This document shows, in pieces, positions 8,379 to 16,357 of a DNA stretch of 64,000 bases. The position numbers were made by a program, and so were the translations under genes. Numbering within the stretch: position 1 is the first letter of the stretch; each line of letters starts with the position of its first letter. The DNA lies in NCBI GenBank assembly GCA_963816315.1, contig CAWFJZ010000012.1, positions 74,055 through 138,054 on the forward strand. Direction: 5' to 3'. Origin of the DNA: CADEEN01 sp963816315 (lineage in GTDB: Bacteria; Pseudomonadota; Gammaproteobacteria; Burkholderiales; Burkholderiaceae_C). The notes below the pieces were generated by a model that had not been told where the DNA came from, searched no databases, and saw nothing but the letters and a program-made list of their open reading frames with translations.

Positions 8379-8867
8379 TCAGCGCCCGTCGTAGGCGCGT
8401 TGCAGCGCTGCGATGTCGAACTTGCTCATCTTCATCATCGCCTGCATCACGCGAGTGACTTGCGCGCTGTCGCCGCTGCTCATCATCTGCATGTGCGCCT
8501 TGGGCACGATCTGCCAACTCAGGCCGAAGCGGTCCTTCAGCCAGCCGCATTGGCTCGGCGCGCCGCCGCCCGCGATGAGGCCGTCCCAGAGCTTGTCCAC
8601 CTCGGCCTGGTCGTCGCACTGCACGAACAGCGACGCGGCTTCGTTCAACTTGAAGTGCGGCCCGCCGTTGAAGGCGATCAGCGGCTGGCCGTGCAGCTCG
8701 AAGCTCACCGCCATCACCGAGCCCGCCTGATACGGCGTGCCTTCGCCCCAACGCTGCGTGTGCACGACGCGGCCGTTGCCGAAGAGCTCGATGTAGAGCG
8801 CGGCGGCATCGCCGGCCTGGTGGTCGTACCAGAGAAAGGGCGTGATCTTGTGTTGCAGCTTGAACAT
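8379..8867 (-). CDS. VOC superfamily protein, PhnB / 3-demethylubiquinone methyltransferase-like
   Basis: This 162-residue protein belongs to the PhnB-like branch of the vicinal-oxygen-chelate superfamily: KITPFLWYDHQAGDAA, FELHGQPLIAFNGGPHFK, CGWLKDRFGLSWQIVP. These proteins were once annotated as 3-demethylubiquinone-9 methyltransferases but lack a methyltransferase fold; a metal-dependent enzyme or binding role is more likely. It lies in the ECF42 operon, four bases upstream of the sigma factor gene and three bases downstream of another VOC gene, so translation is probably coupled. Confidence 0.85.
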   Translation of the reverse strand: MFKLQHKITPFLWYDHQAGDAAALYIELFGNGRVVHTQRWGEGTPYQAGSVMAVSFELHGQPLIAFNGGPHFKLNEAASLFVQCDDQAEVDKLWDGLIAGGGAPSQCGWLKDRFGLSWQIVPKAHMQMMSSGDSAQVTRVMQAMMKMSKFDIAALQRAYDGR

Positions 8868-8870
8868 GAC

Positions 8871-9275
8871 TCACTCCTTCGGCGGCATGCCGGCCATGTG
8901 AACCAACTCCCAGATGTGGCCGTCGAGATCTTCGAAGCCGTGGCCGTACATGAAGCCATGGTCCTGCGGTGGACGCGGCGTCTTGCCGCCGGCGGCAACC
9001 GCCTTGGCGACGAGGCTGTCCACTTGCTGGCGGCTGTCGCAGCTGAGGCAGACGATGACCTCGGTGCTTTGGTTCGCATCGGCCAGCGGCTTGCCGGTGA
9101 AGGTCTTGAAGAAATCGTGCACCAGCAACATCGCGAACAGGTTCTCGCCGAGCACCAGCGCCGCGCCCTTGTCGTTGGTGAAGTCGGGGTTGAACGAGTA
9201 GCCCAGCGCTTTGAAGAAGGCTTGCGATTTCGCCATGTCGGCGATCGGCAGATTGACGAAGATCTGGCTGTGCAT
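8871..9275 (-). CDS. VOC family glyoxalase-like protein
   Basis: This 134-residue VOC-fold protein has the typical paired beta-alpha-beta modules: IFVNLPIADMAKSQAFFKAL at the N-terminus and GFEDLDGHIWELVHM at the C-terminus, where the glutamate is the usual metal ligand. The family includes glyoxalase I-like and bleomycin-resistance-like proteins; no substrate can be assigned. It sits in the ECF42 operon between the SRPBCC and PhnB-like genes. Confidence 0.85.
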   Translation of the reverse strand: MHSQIFVNLPIADMAKSQAFFKALGYSFNPDFTNDKGAALVLGENLFAMLLVHDFFKTFTGKPLADANQSTEVIVCLSCDSRQQVDSLVAKAVAAGGKTPRPPQDHGFMYGHGFEDLDGHIWELVHMAGMPPKE

Positions 9276-9288
9276 GTCTGCGCTCCTT

Positions 9289-9819
9289 TCAGGGTTTTTC
9301 GGCCAGCGCCTTGAGGTTGGCGAGACCGTTTTCGAAGTCCTTGCCGACGGTCTTGTCCATGTCGAAGAAGATCGTCATGACGCGGTTCAGGTAGGGCATC
9401 GGGCCGTGCATCGCCCAGGTCACCGTCGAGCCTTTGTCGCCTTGCGGCTGCACGGTGAAATCGACGTTGTTGTGGGCCTCGAAAGGCTTGCTGAAATCGA
9501 GCTTGGCCGAGACACGTTGCGCCGGCACCGACTCGGTGATCTGCATGCGGCCCTCACCCGTCTTGTCGCCCTTCCAGTTGTAGGCGCCGCCGACGCCGGC
9601 GCTCGCGGCGTCGTAGGTGATGACGGCCGTGGGCTCCATCTTCGCGAACGGGTTCCAGGTGTTGAACTGGCGCAGGTCGTTGATCAGTGCGAACACCTTG
9701 TCCGGCGGCGCCGCGATGGTGGCGCTGCGTTGCAGGCGGAAGGTATTCGGCTTGACAGCGGCGTAGATCAGCAGCGCCGCGATCGCGGCAACGACGATCA
9801 GCAGGATGGTCTTGAGCAT
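9289..9819 (-). CDS. Membrane-anchored SRPBCC (START-like) domain protein
   Basis: This 176-residue protein has an N-terminal hydrophobic helix (residues about 2-20) followed by a polyketide-cyclase/START-like SRPBCC domain: ATIAAPPDKVFALINDL, WNPFAKMEP, GVGGAYNWKGDKTGEGRM. Such domains form a hydrophobic pocket for lipids or other nonpolar ligands. The helix suggests the domain is held at, or exported across, the inner membrane. It belongs to the ECF42 operon. The ligand is unknown. Confidence 0.83.
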   Translation of the reverse strand: MLKTILLIVVAAIAALLIYAAVKPNTFRLQRSATIAAPPDKVFALINDLRQFNTWNPFAKMEPTAVITYDAASAGVGGAYNWKGDKTGEGRMQITESVPAQRVSAKLDFSKPFEAHNNVDFTVQPQGDKGSTVTWAMHGPMPYLNRVMTIFFDMDKTVGKDFENGLANLKALAEKP

Positions 9820-9828
9820 GGTCGGTCC

Positions 9829-10209
9829 TCAATCGTTGGTGGGCGCGAAGTCTTCGGCCTCGAACAGTTGGCGCACTTCGATCTCGCAAGCGCTGCCGTC
9901 CGGGGTGGGGTTGGGGAAGCGCCGTGACCATTCGACCGCCTCGTCGCGCGAGCGCACCTGGATCAGCGTGTAGCCGGCGATCAGCTCCTTGGTCTCGGCG
10001 AACGGGCCATCGAGCACACGGCGCTCGCCGTCTGCCGCGATCGCCACGCGCCAGCCGTGGCGGCGGGCTTTGAGTCCCGCAAGGTCTAGCAGCACGCCGG
10101 CGCGCGCAAGTTCCTCGTGGAAAGCGTCCATCTCGGCGAGGCGCGAGGCCGACGGCATGACGCCGGCTTCGCTGTCGGACGTGGCCTTGACGATGATCAT
10201 GAAACGCAT
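9829..10209 (-). CDS. YCII-related (DGPF) domain protein
   Basis: This 126-residue protein carries the DGPF hallmark (VLDGPFAETKELIAGYTLI) and the family opening MRFMIIVKATSDSEAG. ATG 10209 is chosen because the upstream in-frame sequence does not resemble the family. DGPF proteins are dimeric ferredoxin-like folds genetically linked to ECF42 sigma factors, as here; their chemistry is unsettled. It is the second gene of the minus-strand operon. Confidence 0.87.
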   Translation of the reverse strand: MRFMIIVKATSDSEAGVMPSASRLAEMDAFHEELARAGVLLDLAGLKARRHGWRVAIAADGERRVLDGPFAETKELIAGYTLIQVRSRDEAVEWSRRFPNPTPDGSACEIEVRQLFEAEDFAPTND

Positions 10210-10294
10210 GGCGATGTTCTCCTTCATCAGCACGACGATCCGGGTGCGCCGATTTCGACAACCCGCGTCGCCGCCTCGGGAAATCACCAAGAAT

Positions 10295-10648
10295 TCAGGT
10301 GTAGCAGGGCCCGGTTTCGCGCACCTCGACGGTGGCCCAGGCCGCGGCCGGGCAGCGCTCGGCCCAGGCCAGCGCCTCGTCGCGCTTCTCGCAGTTGAGC
10401 AGGAAGAATCCGCCGATCATTTCTTTGGCTTCGGCAAACGGCCCGTCGATCACGCGCGACGCCGCTGCCCCATCGGGGCGTTGCAGCCGCGTCGCCGCGG
10501 CGGCCAGCGAACTGCTGGCCATCAGCACGCCGGCGCGCTTCAGGTCTTCGGTGAAATCGAGCATGTGCCGATAGACGGCGCGGCCGCCCTCGACGCCGCG
10601 CGCTTCGCGCTGACCGAGCGGTTCGACGATGAGCAGCATGTGTGGCAT
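10295..10648 (-). CDS. YCII-related (DGPF) domain protein, first gene of the ECF42 operon
   Basis: This 117-residue protein starts MPHMLLIVEPLGQRE and has the DGPF motif in VIDGPFAEAKEMIGGFFLL. It is a diverged sister of the DGPF gene at 9829-10209, from which it is separated by 85 bases. It is the promoter-proximal gene of the operon, so the sigma-dependent promoter should lie between 10649 and about 10740, back to back with the hsp20 promoter region. I could not pick out a convincing ECF42 promoter by eye. Confidence 0.85.
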   Translation of the reverse strand: MPHMLLIVEPLGQREARGVEGGRAVYRHMLDFTEDLKRAGVLMASSSLAAAATRLQRPDGAAASRVIDGPFAEAKEMIGGFFLLNCEKRDEALAWAERCPAAAWATVEVRETGPCYT

Positions 10649-10742
10649 GTCCAGCCTTTCGATACGGTGGTGATTCGAGCGGCACATTGTGTGCCCGCCG
10701 CCACGTTCGCGCGTGCGCACGCGGGCGTGCATCAAGACCCCT

Positions 10743-10770
10743 CTTGAAGTCCGCCAGGCCGACCCTAGAT
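10743..10770 (+). promoter_or_regulatory. Sigma-32 (heat-shock) type promoter for the hsp20 genes
   Basis: CTTGAA at 10743-10748 is an exact sigma-32 -35 core, and CCCTAGAT at 10763-10770 matches the CCCCATNT -10 consensus at six of the seven defined positions. The 14-base spacing is within the RpoH range. Transcription would start near 10777, about 57 bases before the first hsp20 ATG, which has AAGGAGG at 10819-10825. Placement upstream of three small heat-shock genes supports it. Confidence 0.6.
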
Positions 10771-10833
10771 CGTTTCTTGCCCGGGCGCTGCGCCATCCCG
10801 GCCGGCGCCCTTCAACCGAAGGAGGTCAAGACC

Positions 10834-11271
10834 ATGTACCGCAGCCTGTTTCCCGGCGACCTGTTCGCCGAAGTGGACCGCCTGCAGCGCGAGATGCAGC
10901 AGGCCTTCGAACCCTTTTCGCCCAGCATCCGCGGTATCGCCCGCGGCTACCCGGCGCTCAACGTTGGCAGCACGCCGACCTCGATGGAGGTCTATGCGTT
11001 CGCGCCGGGCATCGACCCGGCCAAGATCGAGGTCCATCTCGAGCGCGGCGTGCTGACGATCGAAGGCGAGCGCGCGTCCGCGGTGAACGCCGACGATCCC
11101 AAGATCACCACCCATCTCAACGAGCGATTCGACGGTCGCTTCCGGCGCGTCGTCAGCCTGCCCGACGACGTCGATCCGAACGCCGTCAACGCCAGCTACC
11201 GCGACGGCGTGCTGCAAGTCAGCGTGCGGCGTCGCGAATCGGCGCAACCGCGCCGCATCGAAGTGCAATGA
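10834..11271 (+). CDS. Small heat-shock protein Hsp20 (first of three)
   Basis: This 145-residue alpha-crystallin-domain chaperone contains MEVYAFAPGIDPAKIEVHLE and SYRDGVLQVSVRRRES, the beta-strand core and the conserved GVL turn. Family members form oligomers that hold unfolding proteins for refolding by DnaK/ClpB. The C-terminal RRIEVQ supplies an I-x-V variant of the oligomerisation motif. The start has an ideal AAGGAGG eight bases upstream. It heads a run of three hsp20 genes behind a sigma-32-like promoter. Confidence 0.9.
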   Translation: MYRSLFPGDLFAEVDRLQREMQQAFEPFSPSIRGIARGYPALNVGSTPTSMEVYAFAPGIDPAKIEVHLERGVLTIEGERASAVNADDPKITTHLNERFDGRFRRVVSLPDDVDPNAVNASYRDGVLQVSVRRRESAQPRRIEVQ

Positions 11272-11288
11272 AGGAAAGGACAAACGCC

Positions 11289-11705
11289 ATGACCAGCCAA
11301 GACATGAGCACCCGCCCGAGCGACGCCGCCGCCACGACGGCCAGCGCTGCAACTGCTGCTGCCGCGCGCGATGAACCCGCGCTGTTGCCCCCGGTCGACG
11401 TGATCGAGGATGCCACCGGCATCACGCTGTATGCCGACCTGCCGGGCGTGCCCAAGGACCGCCTGAACGTGCGCGTCGAAGGCGAGACGCTGTGGCTCGA
11501 CGCCGAACTGGTGTTGGCCCTGCCCAAGGAGATGCAGGCCAGCCACGCCGAGGTGCAGCGCCAACGCTACCGCCGCGCCTTCACGCTCAGCCGCGAATTC
11601 GATGCCGACAAGGTCAGCGCCGAGTTCAGCCAGGGCGTGCTGCGCCTGCGCATCCCCAAGGCCGAGCACGCGCAACCGCGCCGGATCGCGGTGCAGGTGG
11701 CGTGA
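11289..11705 (+). CDS. Small heat-shock protein Hsp20 (second of three)
   Basis: This 138-residue Hsp20 has an alanine/threonine-rich N-terminal arm, then the alpha-crystallin core (ITLYADLPGVPKDRLNVRV; FSQGVLRLRIPKAE) and a C-terminal RRIAVQV with an I-x-V motif. It follows the first hsp20 by 17 bases with a GGAAAGGA-type ribosome site, so the two are co-transcribed. The proteins probably co-assemble; sequence divergence among the three suggests specialised subunits rather than recent duplication. Confidence 0.9.
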   Translation: MTSQDMSTRPSDAAATTASAATAAAARDEPALLPPVDVIEDATGITLYADLPGVPKDRLNVRVEGETLWLDAELVLALPKEMQASHAEVQRQRYRRAFTLSREFDADKVSAEFSQGVLRLRIPKAEHAQPRRIAVQVA

Positions 11706-11744
11706 GGCGCCGACCGTTCATGGACCATCGACAGGAGGACTGCG

Positions 11745-12251
11745 ATGAAACTGGACGACATCCGCCACGGCGTCGGTGCGCTGTGGGAATCCGTGACCGA
11801 CGGCTGGGAGCGCCTGCGCCAGACGGCCACCGGCGCACTCACCCGTTACCGACCGGGTGACCCGGCCGACCTGCCGCTTCGCGACGAGATCGACGACGCG
11901 AGTTATGTGCCCAGCGCCAGCTGGGCCATGCTCGGCGGCGACGTGTTCGAGGACGACAAGCGCGTCGTCGTGCGGCTGGAAGCGCCGGGCATGAACAAGG
12001 GTGACTTCGACATCCAGGTGCTGGACGACGCCTTGGTCGTGCGCGGCGAAAAGCGCTTCGAGCGCGAGGGCAACAACGGCCGCTGGCGCGTGCTGCAGTG
12101 CGCCTATGGCAGCTTCCTGCGCACCGTGCCGCTGCCCGTACCGGTAAAGAGCGACAAGTCGCGCGCGAGCTACCGCAACGGCGTGCTGCGGGTCGAGTTG
12201 CCCAAGCAGAGCCCGGGCAAACCGAGCCTCAAGGAGATCCGTGTGAGCTGA
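11745..12251 (+). CDS. Small heat-shock protein Hsp20 (third of three)
   Basis: This 168-residue Hsp20 is the most divergent of the trio. It has a longer N-terminal region containing VTDGWERLRQTATGALTRYR, then the alpha-crystallin core (VVVRLEAPGMNKGDFDIQVL; SYRNGVLRVELPKQ). It follows 39 bases after the second hsp20 with an AGGAGG ribosome site, and is followed by a strong hairpin at 12262-12287 that probably closes the operon. Confidence 0.9.
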   Translation: MKLDDIRHGVGALWESVTDGWERLRQTATGALTRYRPGDPADLPLRDEIDDASYVPSASWAMLGGDVFEDDKRVVVRLEAPGMNKGDFDIQVLDDALVVRGEKRFEREGNNGRWRVLQCAYGSFLRTVPLPVPVKSDKSRASYRNGVLRVELPKQSPGKPSLKEIRVS

Positions 12252-12261
12252 GCGCAGGCAG

Positions 12262-12287
12262 ACCGGGCGAGGCTGGCCTCGCCCGGT
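12262..12287 (+). terminator. Hairpin terminator after the hsp20 operon
   Basis: A perfect 11-base-pair stem (ACCGGGCGAGG pairing with CCTCGCCCGGT) encloses a four-base CTGG loop, eleven bases after the third hsp20 stop codon. There is no T-run, so it may need Rho or act mainly to stabilise the transcript end. Confidence 0.65.
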
Positions 12288-12342
12288 CCGGCTCACCAAG
12301 CGATGCCGCGGCCATCAAGTCGGCGAGGAGTGCAGTTCGAGC

Positions 12343-13288
12343 ATGAGGGCAAGGGCGACGACGGTTTCGCTGGTGCTGGGCAGCGGCGGTGCGCGCGGCC
12401 TGGCGCACATCGGCGTCATCCAGTGGCTGACCGAGCAGGGCTACGAAATCCGCTCGATCGCCGGCTCGTCGATCGGCGCGCTGGTCGGCGGCATCCATGC
12501 CGCCCGCAAGCTCGAGGTCTATGCCGAGTGGGTGTTGGCGCTCGAGCGCATGCATGTGCTGCGCCTGCTCGATCCGACCTTCGGCCGCAACGGGCTGATC
12601 AAGGGCGATCGCCTCATCGGCGTGCTGCGCGAGCTGATCGGCGATTGCGCGATCGAGGACTTGCCGCTGTCCTTCACCGCGGTGGCCGCCGACCTGGAGT
12701 CCGGTGAAGAGATCTGGTTGCGCGAAGGCCGACTGTTCGATGCGATCCGCGCCTCGATCGCCACGCCGCTGGTCTTCACGCCCGTCCAGCATGGCGCTCG
12801 CACCTTGTTCGATGGCGCGCTGGTCAATCCGCTGCCGGTCGCGCCGACCCTCAACGACGCCACCGACCTGACCATCGCAGTCAGCCTCAACGGCCCGCCC
12901 ATGTCGCAGGCGGCGCCGGCGGCCAACACGGCGCCTGTCAATGGCAGTGCCTACCGACGCCGCCTCCGGAGCTTGGTCGATCGCCGGCCGCTCGCGCGCC
13001 AGCCCGAAGTGCGCAGGCGCGGGCTCTTCGATGTCGCGCTGAACGTCGATGCAGACCATGCACGACACCATCGCCCGCCTGACGCTCGCCGGCTGCGCGC
13101 CCGATGTCACGGTCGAGATTGCGCGCAATGCCTGCGGCTGCCACGAGTTCTGGCGCGCCCGGGAATTGATCGCGCTCGGCCGCGAGAGTGCGGCGCTGGC
13201 GCTGGCCAAGACGGCCGACCCTGCCGCAGCCGCACGGGAGGCGGGCGCTGCGAGTGCTGCCGAAGAGAGCGGTGCGAAGGAGGGTTGA
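12343..13288 (+). CDS. Patatin-like phospholipase, RssA type (one frameshift)
   Basis: The N-terminal part shows a patatin-type catalytic apparatus: oxyanion loop LGSGGARGLAHIG, nucleophile elbow GSSIG and the aspartate in FDGALVNPLPV, i.e. a Ser-Asp dyad lipid acyl hydrolase of about 315 residues. A frame change near 13045 moves the C-terminal part (MQTMHDTIARLTL to AAEESGAKEG) into another frame. The continuing homology suggests a sequencing indel. Substrate is unknown; RssA-like proteins are cytoplasmic. Confidence 0.82.
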
Positions 13289-13301
13289 CTCCTGATCCAT
13301 C

Positions 13302-13907
13302 ATGTTGGAAACTGCGTCCATCATGAAGGAACCCGCCGCAGCCGATCTGAACCAGCGCATTGCCCAGCGCGTTCGCGGCCTGCGCGGCACACGCGGCTTG
13401 TCGCTGGAAGCGGTGGCCACCAGGAGCGGCGTCAGCCGCTCGATGATCTCGCTGATCGAGCGTGGCGAGAGCAGCCCGACGGCGGTGGTGCTGGAGCGCT
13501 TGGCCACCGGCCTCGGTGTCGCGATGGCCTCGCTGTTCGACGCGCCGCGGCCGCCTGCCAGCCCGCTGGCGCGCGCCAAGGAGCAGCCGCCGTGGCGCGA
13601 TCCGCAATCGGGCTATGTGCGGCGCAACGTCTCGCCGAGCGGCGCGGGCTCGCCGATCCAGATCGTCGAGGTGAGTTTTCCAGCGGGTGCGCGCGTGGCC
13701 TACGAGACCGGGCCGCGCCAGCCGCGCGTGCACCAGCAGATCTGGGTGCAGGAAGGCGCGATCGATGTCACCGTCGGCGACGAGCGTCATCGCCTGCAGG
13801 CGGGTGACTGCCTGGCGCTCGTGCTCGACCGGCCGCTGCTGTATCACAACCCGACGCGCAAGCCGGCGCGCTATGCCGTCGTCCTCGCGACAGAGGCATT
13901 GCAATGA
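13302..13907 (+). CDS. XRE-family regulator with C-terminal cupin domain
   Basis: This 201-residue protein has an N-terminal Cro/C1-type helix-turn-helix (LSLEAVATRSGVSRSMISLI) and a C-terminal cupin barrel (VHQQIWVQEGAIDVTVGDE) that usually binds a small effector. Such regulators commonly control neighbouring catabolic or transport genes. The stop overlaps the start of the GNAT gene (ATGA), so the two are co-translated and the acetyltransferase is a plausible functional partner. An alternative start is ATG 13323. Confidence 0.88.
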   Translation: MLETASIMKEPAAADLNQRIAQRVRGLRGTRGLSLEAVATRSGVSRSMISLIERGESSPTAVVLERLATGLGVAMASLFDAPRPPASPLARAKEQPPWRDPQSGYVRRNVSPSGAGSPIQIVEVSFPAGARVAYETGPRQPRVHQQIWVQEGAIDVTVGDERHRLQAGDCLALVLDRPLLYHNPTRKPARYAVVLATEALQ

Positions 13908-14428
13908 CGACCCTTCGCCGCTTGACGAGCGTGACCGGCGCGCAGATCGAGGCGCTCGCCGCGCTGCTGATCGACTGCGTCGAAGGCGGCGCGTCGGTGA
14001 GCTTCATGCTGCCGCTCACGGCCGAGCGCGCGCGAGCCTTCTGGCAACGTGTCGCGCAGGGCGTGCACGACGGCGAACGTGCGTTGCTCGTCGCCGAAGA
14101 CACGCACGGCGCGATCGTCGGCACCGTGCAGCTCGTGCTCGGCCAGCCCGAAAACCAGCCGCACCGCGCCGATCTGGCCAAGATGCTCGTGCACCGCCGC
14201 ATGCGTCGCCAAGGCCTCGGTGAGCAGTTGATGCGCGCGGCAGAAGCGGTGGCGCAAGACTGCGGCAAGACCTTGCTCGTGCTCGACACGGTGACCGGCG
14301 GCGACGCCGAGCGCCTCTACACGCGGCTGGGCTGGCAGCGCGTCGGTGTGATCCCGGACTACGCACTGTGGCCGCAAGGCGGCCTGTGCGCGACGACGTA
14401 TTTCTACCGCCGCATGGCTGAAGCATGA
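13904..14428 (+). CDS. GNAT-family N-acetyltransferase
   Basis: This 174-residue acetyl-CoA-dependent acyltransferase has the GNAT acetyl-CoA loop (KMLVHRRMRRQGLGEQLM) and a C-terminal AERLYTRLGWQRVGVIPDYA strand typical of the family. The acceptor substrate is not predictable. It starts within the stop of the XRE-cupin regulator gene, suggesting a two-gene regulated unit. Confidence 0.88.
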   Translation: MTTLRRLTSVTGAQIEALAALLIDCVEGGASVSFMLPLTAERARAFWQRVAQGVHDGERALLVAEDTHGAIVGTVQLVLGQPENQPHRADLAKMLVHRRMRRQGLGEQLMRAAEAVAQDCGKTLLVLDTVTGGDAERLYTRLGWQRVGVIPDYALWPQGGLCATTYFYRRMAEA

Positions 14429-14503
14429 AGTTCGTGGCGCCGGGCCGCTGGTCCGCAGGGTGCTACCATGGTGACACTCGATTGAGCAACCGCCCCGCCA
14501 CCC

Positions 14504-14788
14504 ATGACCACCACATCGATCAAACTGTCCGACGAGCTGAAATCCCGCGCCGCGGCGGTGGCGCAGGAGCGCGGCGTGACGCCGCATGCCTTCATGGTCG
14601 AAGCGATTGCCGTGGCCACGGCCGTGGCCGAGCAGCGCGCGGCGTTCGTCGCCGAAGCCTTGGGGGCGCAGGCGCAGATGATCGATAGCGGCAAGGGCTT
14701 CGATGCCGATGACGTGCACGCTTGGTTGCGTGCACGCGCTGCGGGTCAGACGGCACGCAAGCCGCGACTGAAGTCGTGGCGCGGCTGA
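14504..14788 (+). CDS. Ribbon-helix-helix antitoxin of a ParE-type pair
   Basis: This 94-residue protein begins with a ribbon-helix-helix DNA-binding segment (SIKLSDELKSRAAAVAQERG) and ends with a charged, likely unstructured tail (DDVHAWLRARAAGQ) that would wrap the toxin. RHH antitoxins dimerise, neutralise the partner and repress their own promoter. The downstream ParE-like gene overlaps it by 13 bases, the arrangement of a type II toxin-antitoxin operon. Confidence 0.85.
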   Translation: MTTTSIKLSDELKSRAAAVAQERGVTPHAFMVEAIAVATAVAEQRAAFVAEALGAQAQMIDSGKGFDADDVHAWLRARAAGQTARKPRLKSWRG

Positions 14789-15075
14789 GCTACTCGCAGC
14801 GCGCCCTCGATGACCTGGCGCGTCTGACCGACTTTCTGCTCGCCACCGATCCCCCCGCTGCGCTGCAAACGGCCGAGGTGATTGAAGAAGCCGTGAACAT
14901 CCTGCGTCGCCACCCGCTGATCGGCCGCCCCGCCGAGGCGGGCCTGCGCGAGCTGTTGATCTCGCGCGGCAAGACGGGCTACGTGGCGCTGTACCGCCAC
15001 GAGGCCGCGGCCGACGCGGTGCTGGTGCTGGCGATTCGCCACCAGCGCGAGCTCGGCTACGGCGGCACACCATGA
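14776..15075 (+). CDS. ParE/RelE-superfamily toxin
   Basis: This 99-residue protein has the ParE/RelE fold pattern: LSYSQRALDDLARLTDFL, IGRPAEAGLRELLIS, YVALYRHEAAADAVLVLAIR and a final HQRELGY. The gene starts at GTG 14776 inside the antitoxin gene, so translation is coupled. ParE members poison gyrase and RelE members cleave ribosomal mRNA; the sequence alone does not settle which. It is followed at once by the M16 peptidase gene, which overlaps its stop (ATGA). Confidence 0.83.
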   Translation: MARLSYSQRALDDLARLTDFLLATDPPAALQTAEVIEEAVNILRRHPLIGRPAEAGLRELLISRGKTGYVALYRHEAAADAVLVLAIRHQRELGYGGTP

Positions 15076-16357
15076 CACTTCACCACTACCTTGCACACCT
15101 TGCCCAACGGCGTGCGCATCGTCGCGCTGCCGACAGCGGCGCTGGCCACCAGCACCGTCGCCGTCTTCATCCGCAGCGGCAGCGCGCACGAGCCGAAACT
15201 CGTCAACGGCATCAGCCATGTCGTCGAGCACATGCTGTTCAAGGGCACGGCGACGCGCGATGCGCGGCGCATCAACTTGGACGCCGAGCTGCTCGGCGCC
15301 AACGTCAACGCGCACACCGACCGCGACCACACCGCGTTCTACATGCGCGGCCTGGCCGAGCACAGCGGCGAGTTCGCTGCGCATGCTGGGCGATCTGGTG
15401 GTGCAGCCGAGTTTTCCTGAAGACGAACTGGAGCGCGAGCGCCAGGTGCTGCTGCAGGAGCTGGCCGAAGATGAGGACGATCCGGTGTCTTCGGCCTACA
15501 AGCTCTTCGACTCGGCTTGCTGGGGGCTGCACCCGGCCGCGATGCCGGTGATCGGTTCGCGCACGCGTGTCGAGCGGCTGACGCGCGATGACTTGGTGCA
15601 GTACGTGCAGCGCCAGTACCGCGGCGCCAATGTCGTCGTCGGCGCGGCCGGGCCGATCGACGCCGCTGCGTTCGTGCGCGACTGCGAGGCCGCGTTCGGC
15701 GCGCTGCCGGCCGGCTCGCCGAACGTCATCGACACGCCGGCCTACGTCGGCGGCGTGCGCACACGCTCGCAGGCCGGGTCGAGCCAATCGCATGCGGTGC
15801 TCGGCGGCGTGATCACGCCGCGCCGCGACGCCGGCGTGCACGACGAGGCCGCCGCGCTGCTCGCCGCCGCCGTGATCGGCGAAGGCATGAGTTCGCCGCT
15901 GCTGCACGAGTTGCGCGAGCAGCGCGCGCTGGCCTACCACGTCAGCGCGTCGGCCGAGGCGATGGACATGTGCGGCCAGTTCATCATCGAAGCGTCGATG
16001 GCGCCGGAGCGCTTCGACGAATGCCTGCAGGCCGTGCTCGCCTTGCTGACGCAGCATGCCGAGCGCATCGACGCGCAAGACCTCGCCCGCGCCCGCCGCC
16101 AGCTCGCCGTGCGCCGCCTGCGCACGCTGGAAAAGCCTCTGCGGCAGATCGAAGACGCCGCGCTCGACCTGTTTGCGCATGGCCGCCTGCGCACGCACGG
16201 CGAGCGCCTGGCCGCGCTCGAAGCGGTGAACAGCGAAGCCGTGCGCGGCGTCTTCGAGCGGCTGCTCGGCGCGGGGCTGTCGCTGGCGCTCACCGGCTCG
16301 GTCAAACGCGCCGCGGGGCAGCGTGCACGAGAGCTGCTCGACGCCGTGCGCGTTTAG
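15072..16357 (+). CDS. M16-family zinc peptidase (two likely frameshifts)
   Basis: This is a processing-peptidase-like M16 metalloprotease of about 427 residues. The inverted zinc motif HVVEH lies in SHVVEHMLFKGTATR, with the downstream ligand region LLQELAEDEDDP. The C-terminal half contains the R/Y pair region (LREQRALAYHVSA). Restoring a single reading frame needs one base removed near 15083 (giving MTLHTTLHTLPNGVR) and another near 15373 (EHSGEF to RMLGDLV). Without the first change translation could start at TTG 15091. Most bacteria encode M16 proteins like this as a standalone peptidase; substrate unknown. Confidence 0.85.
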
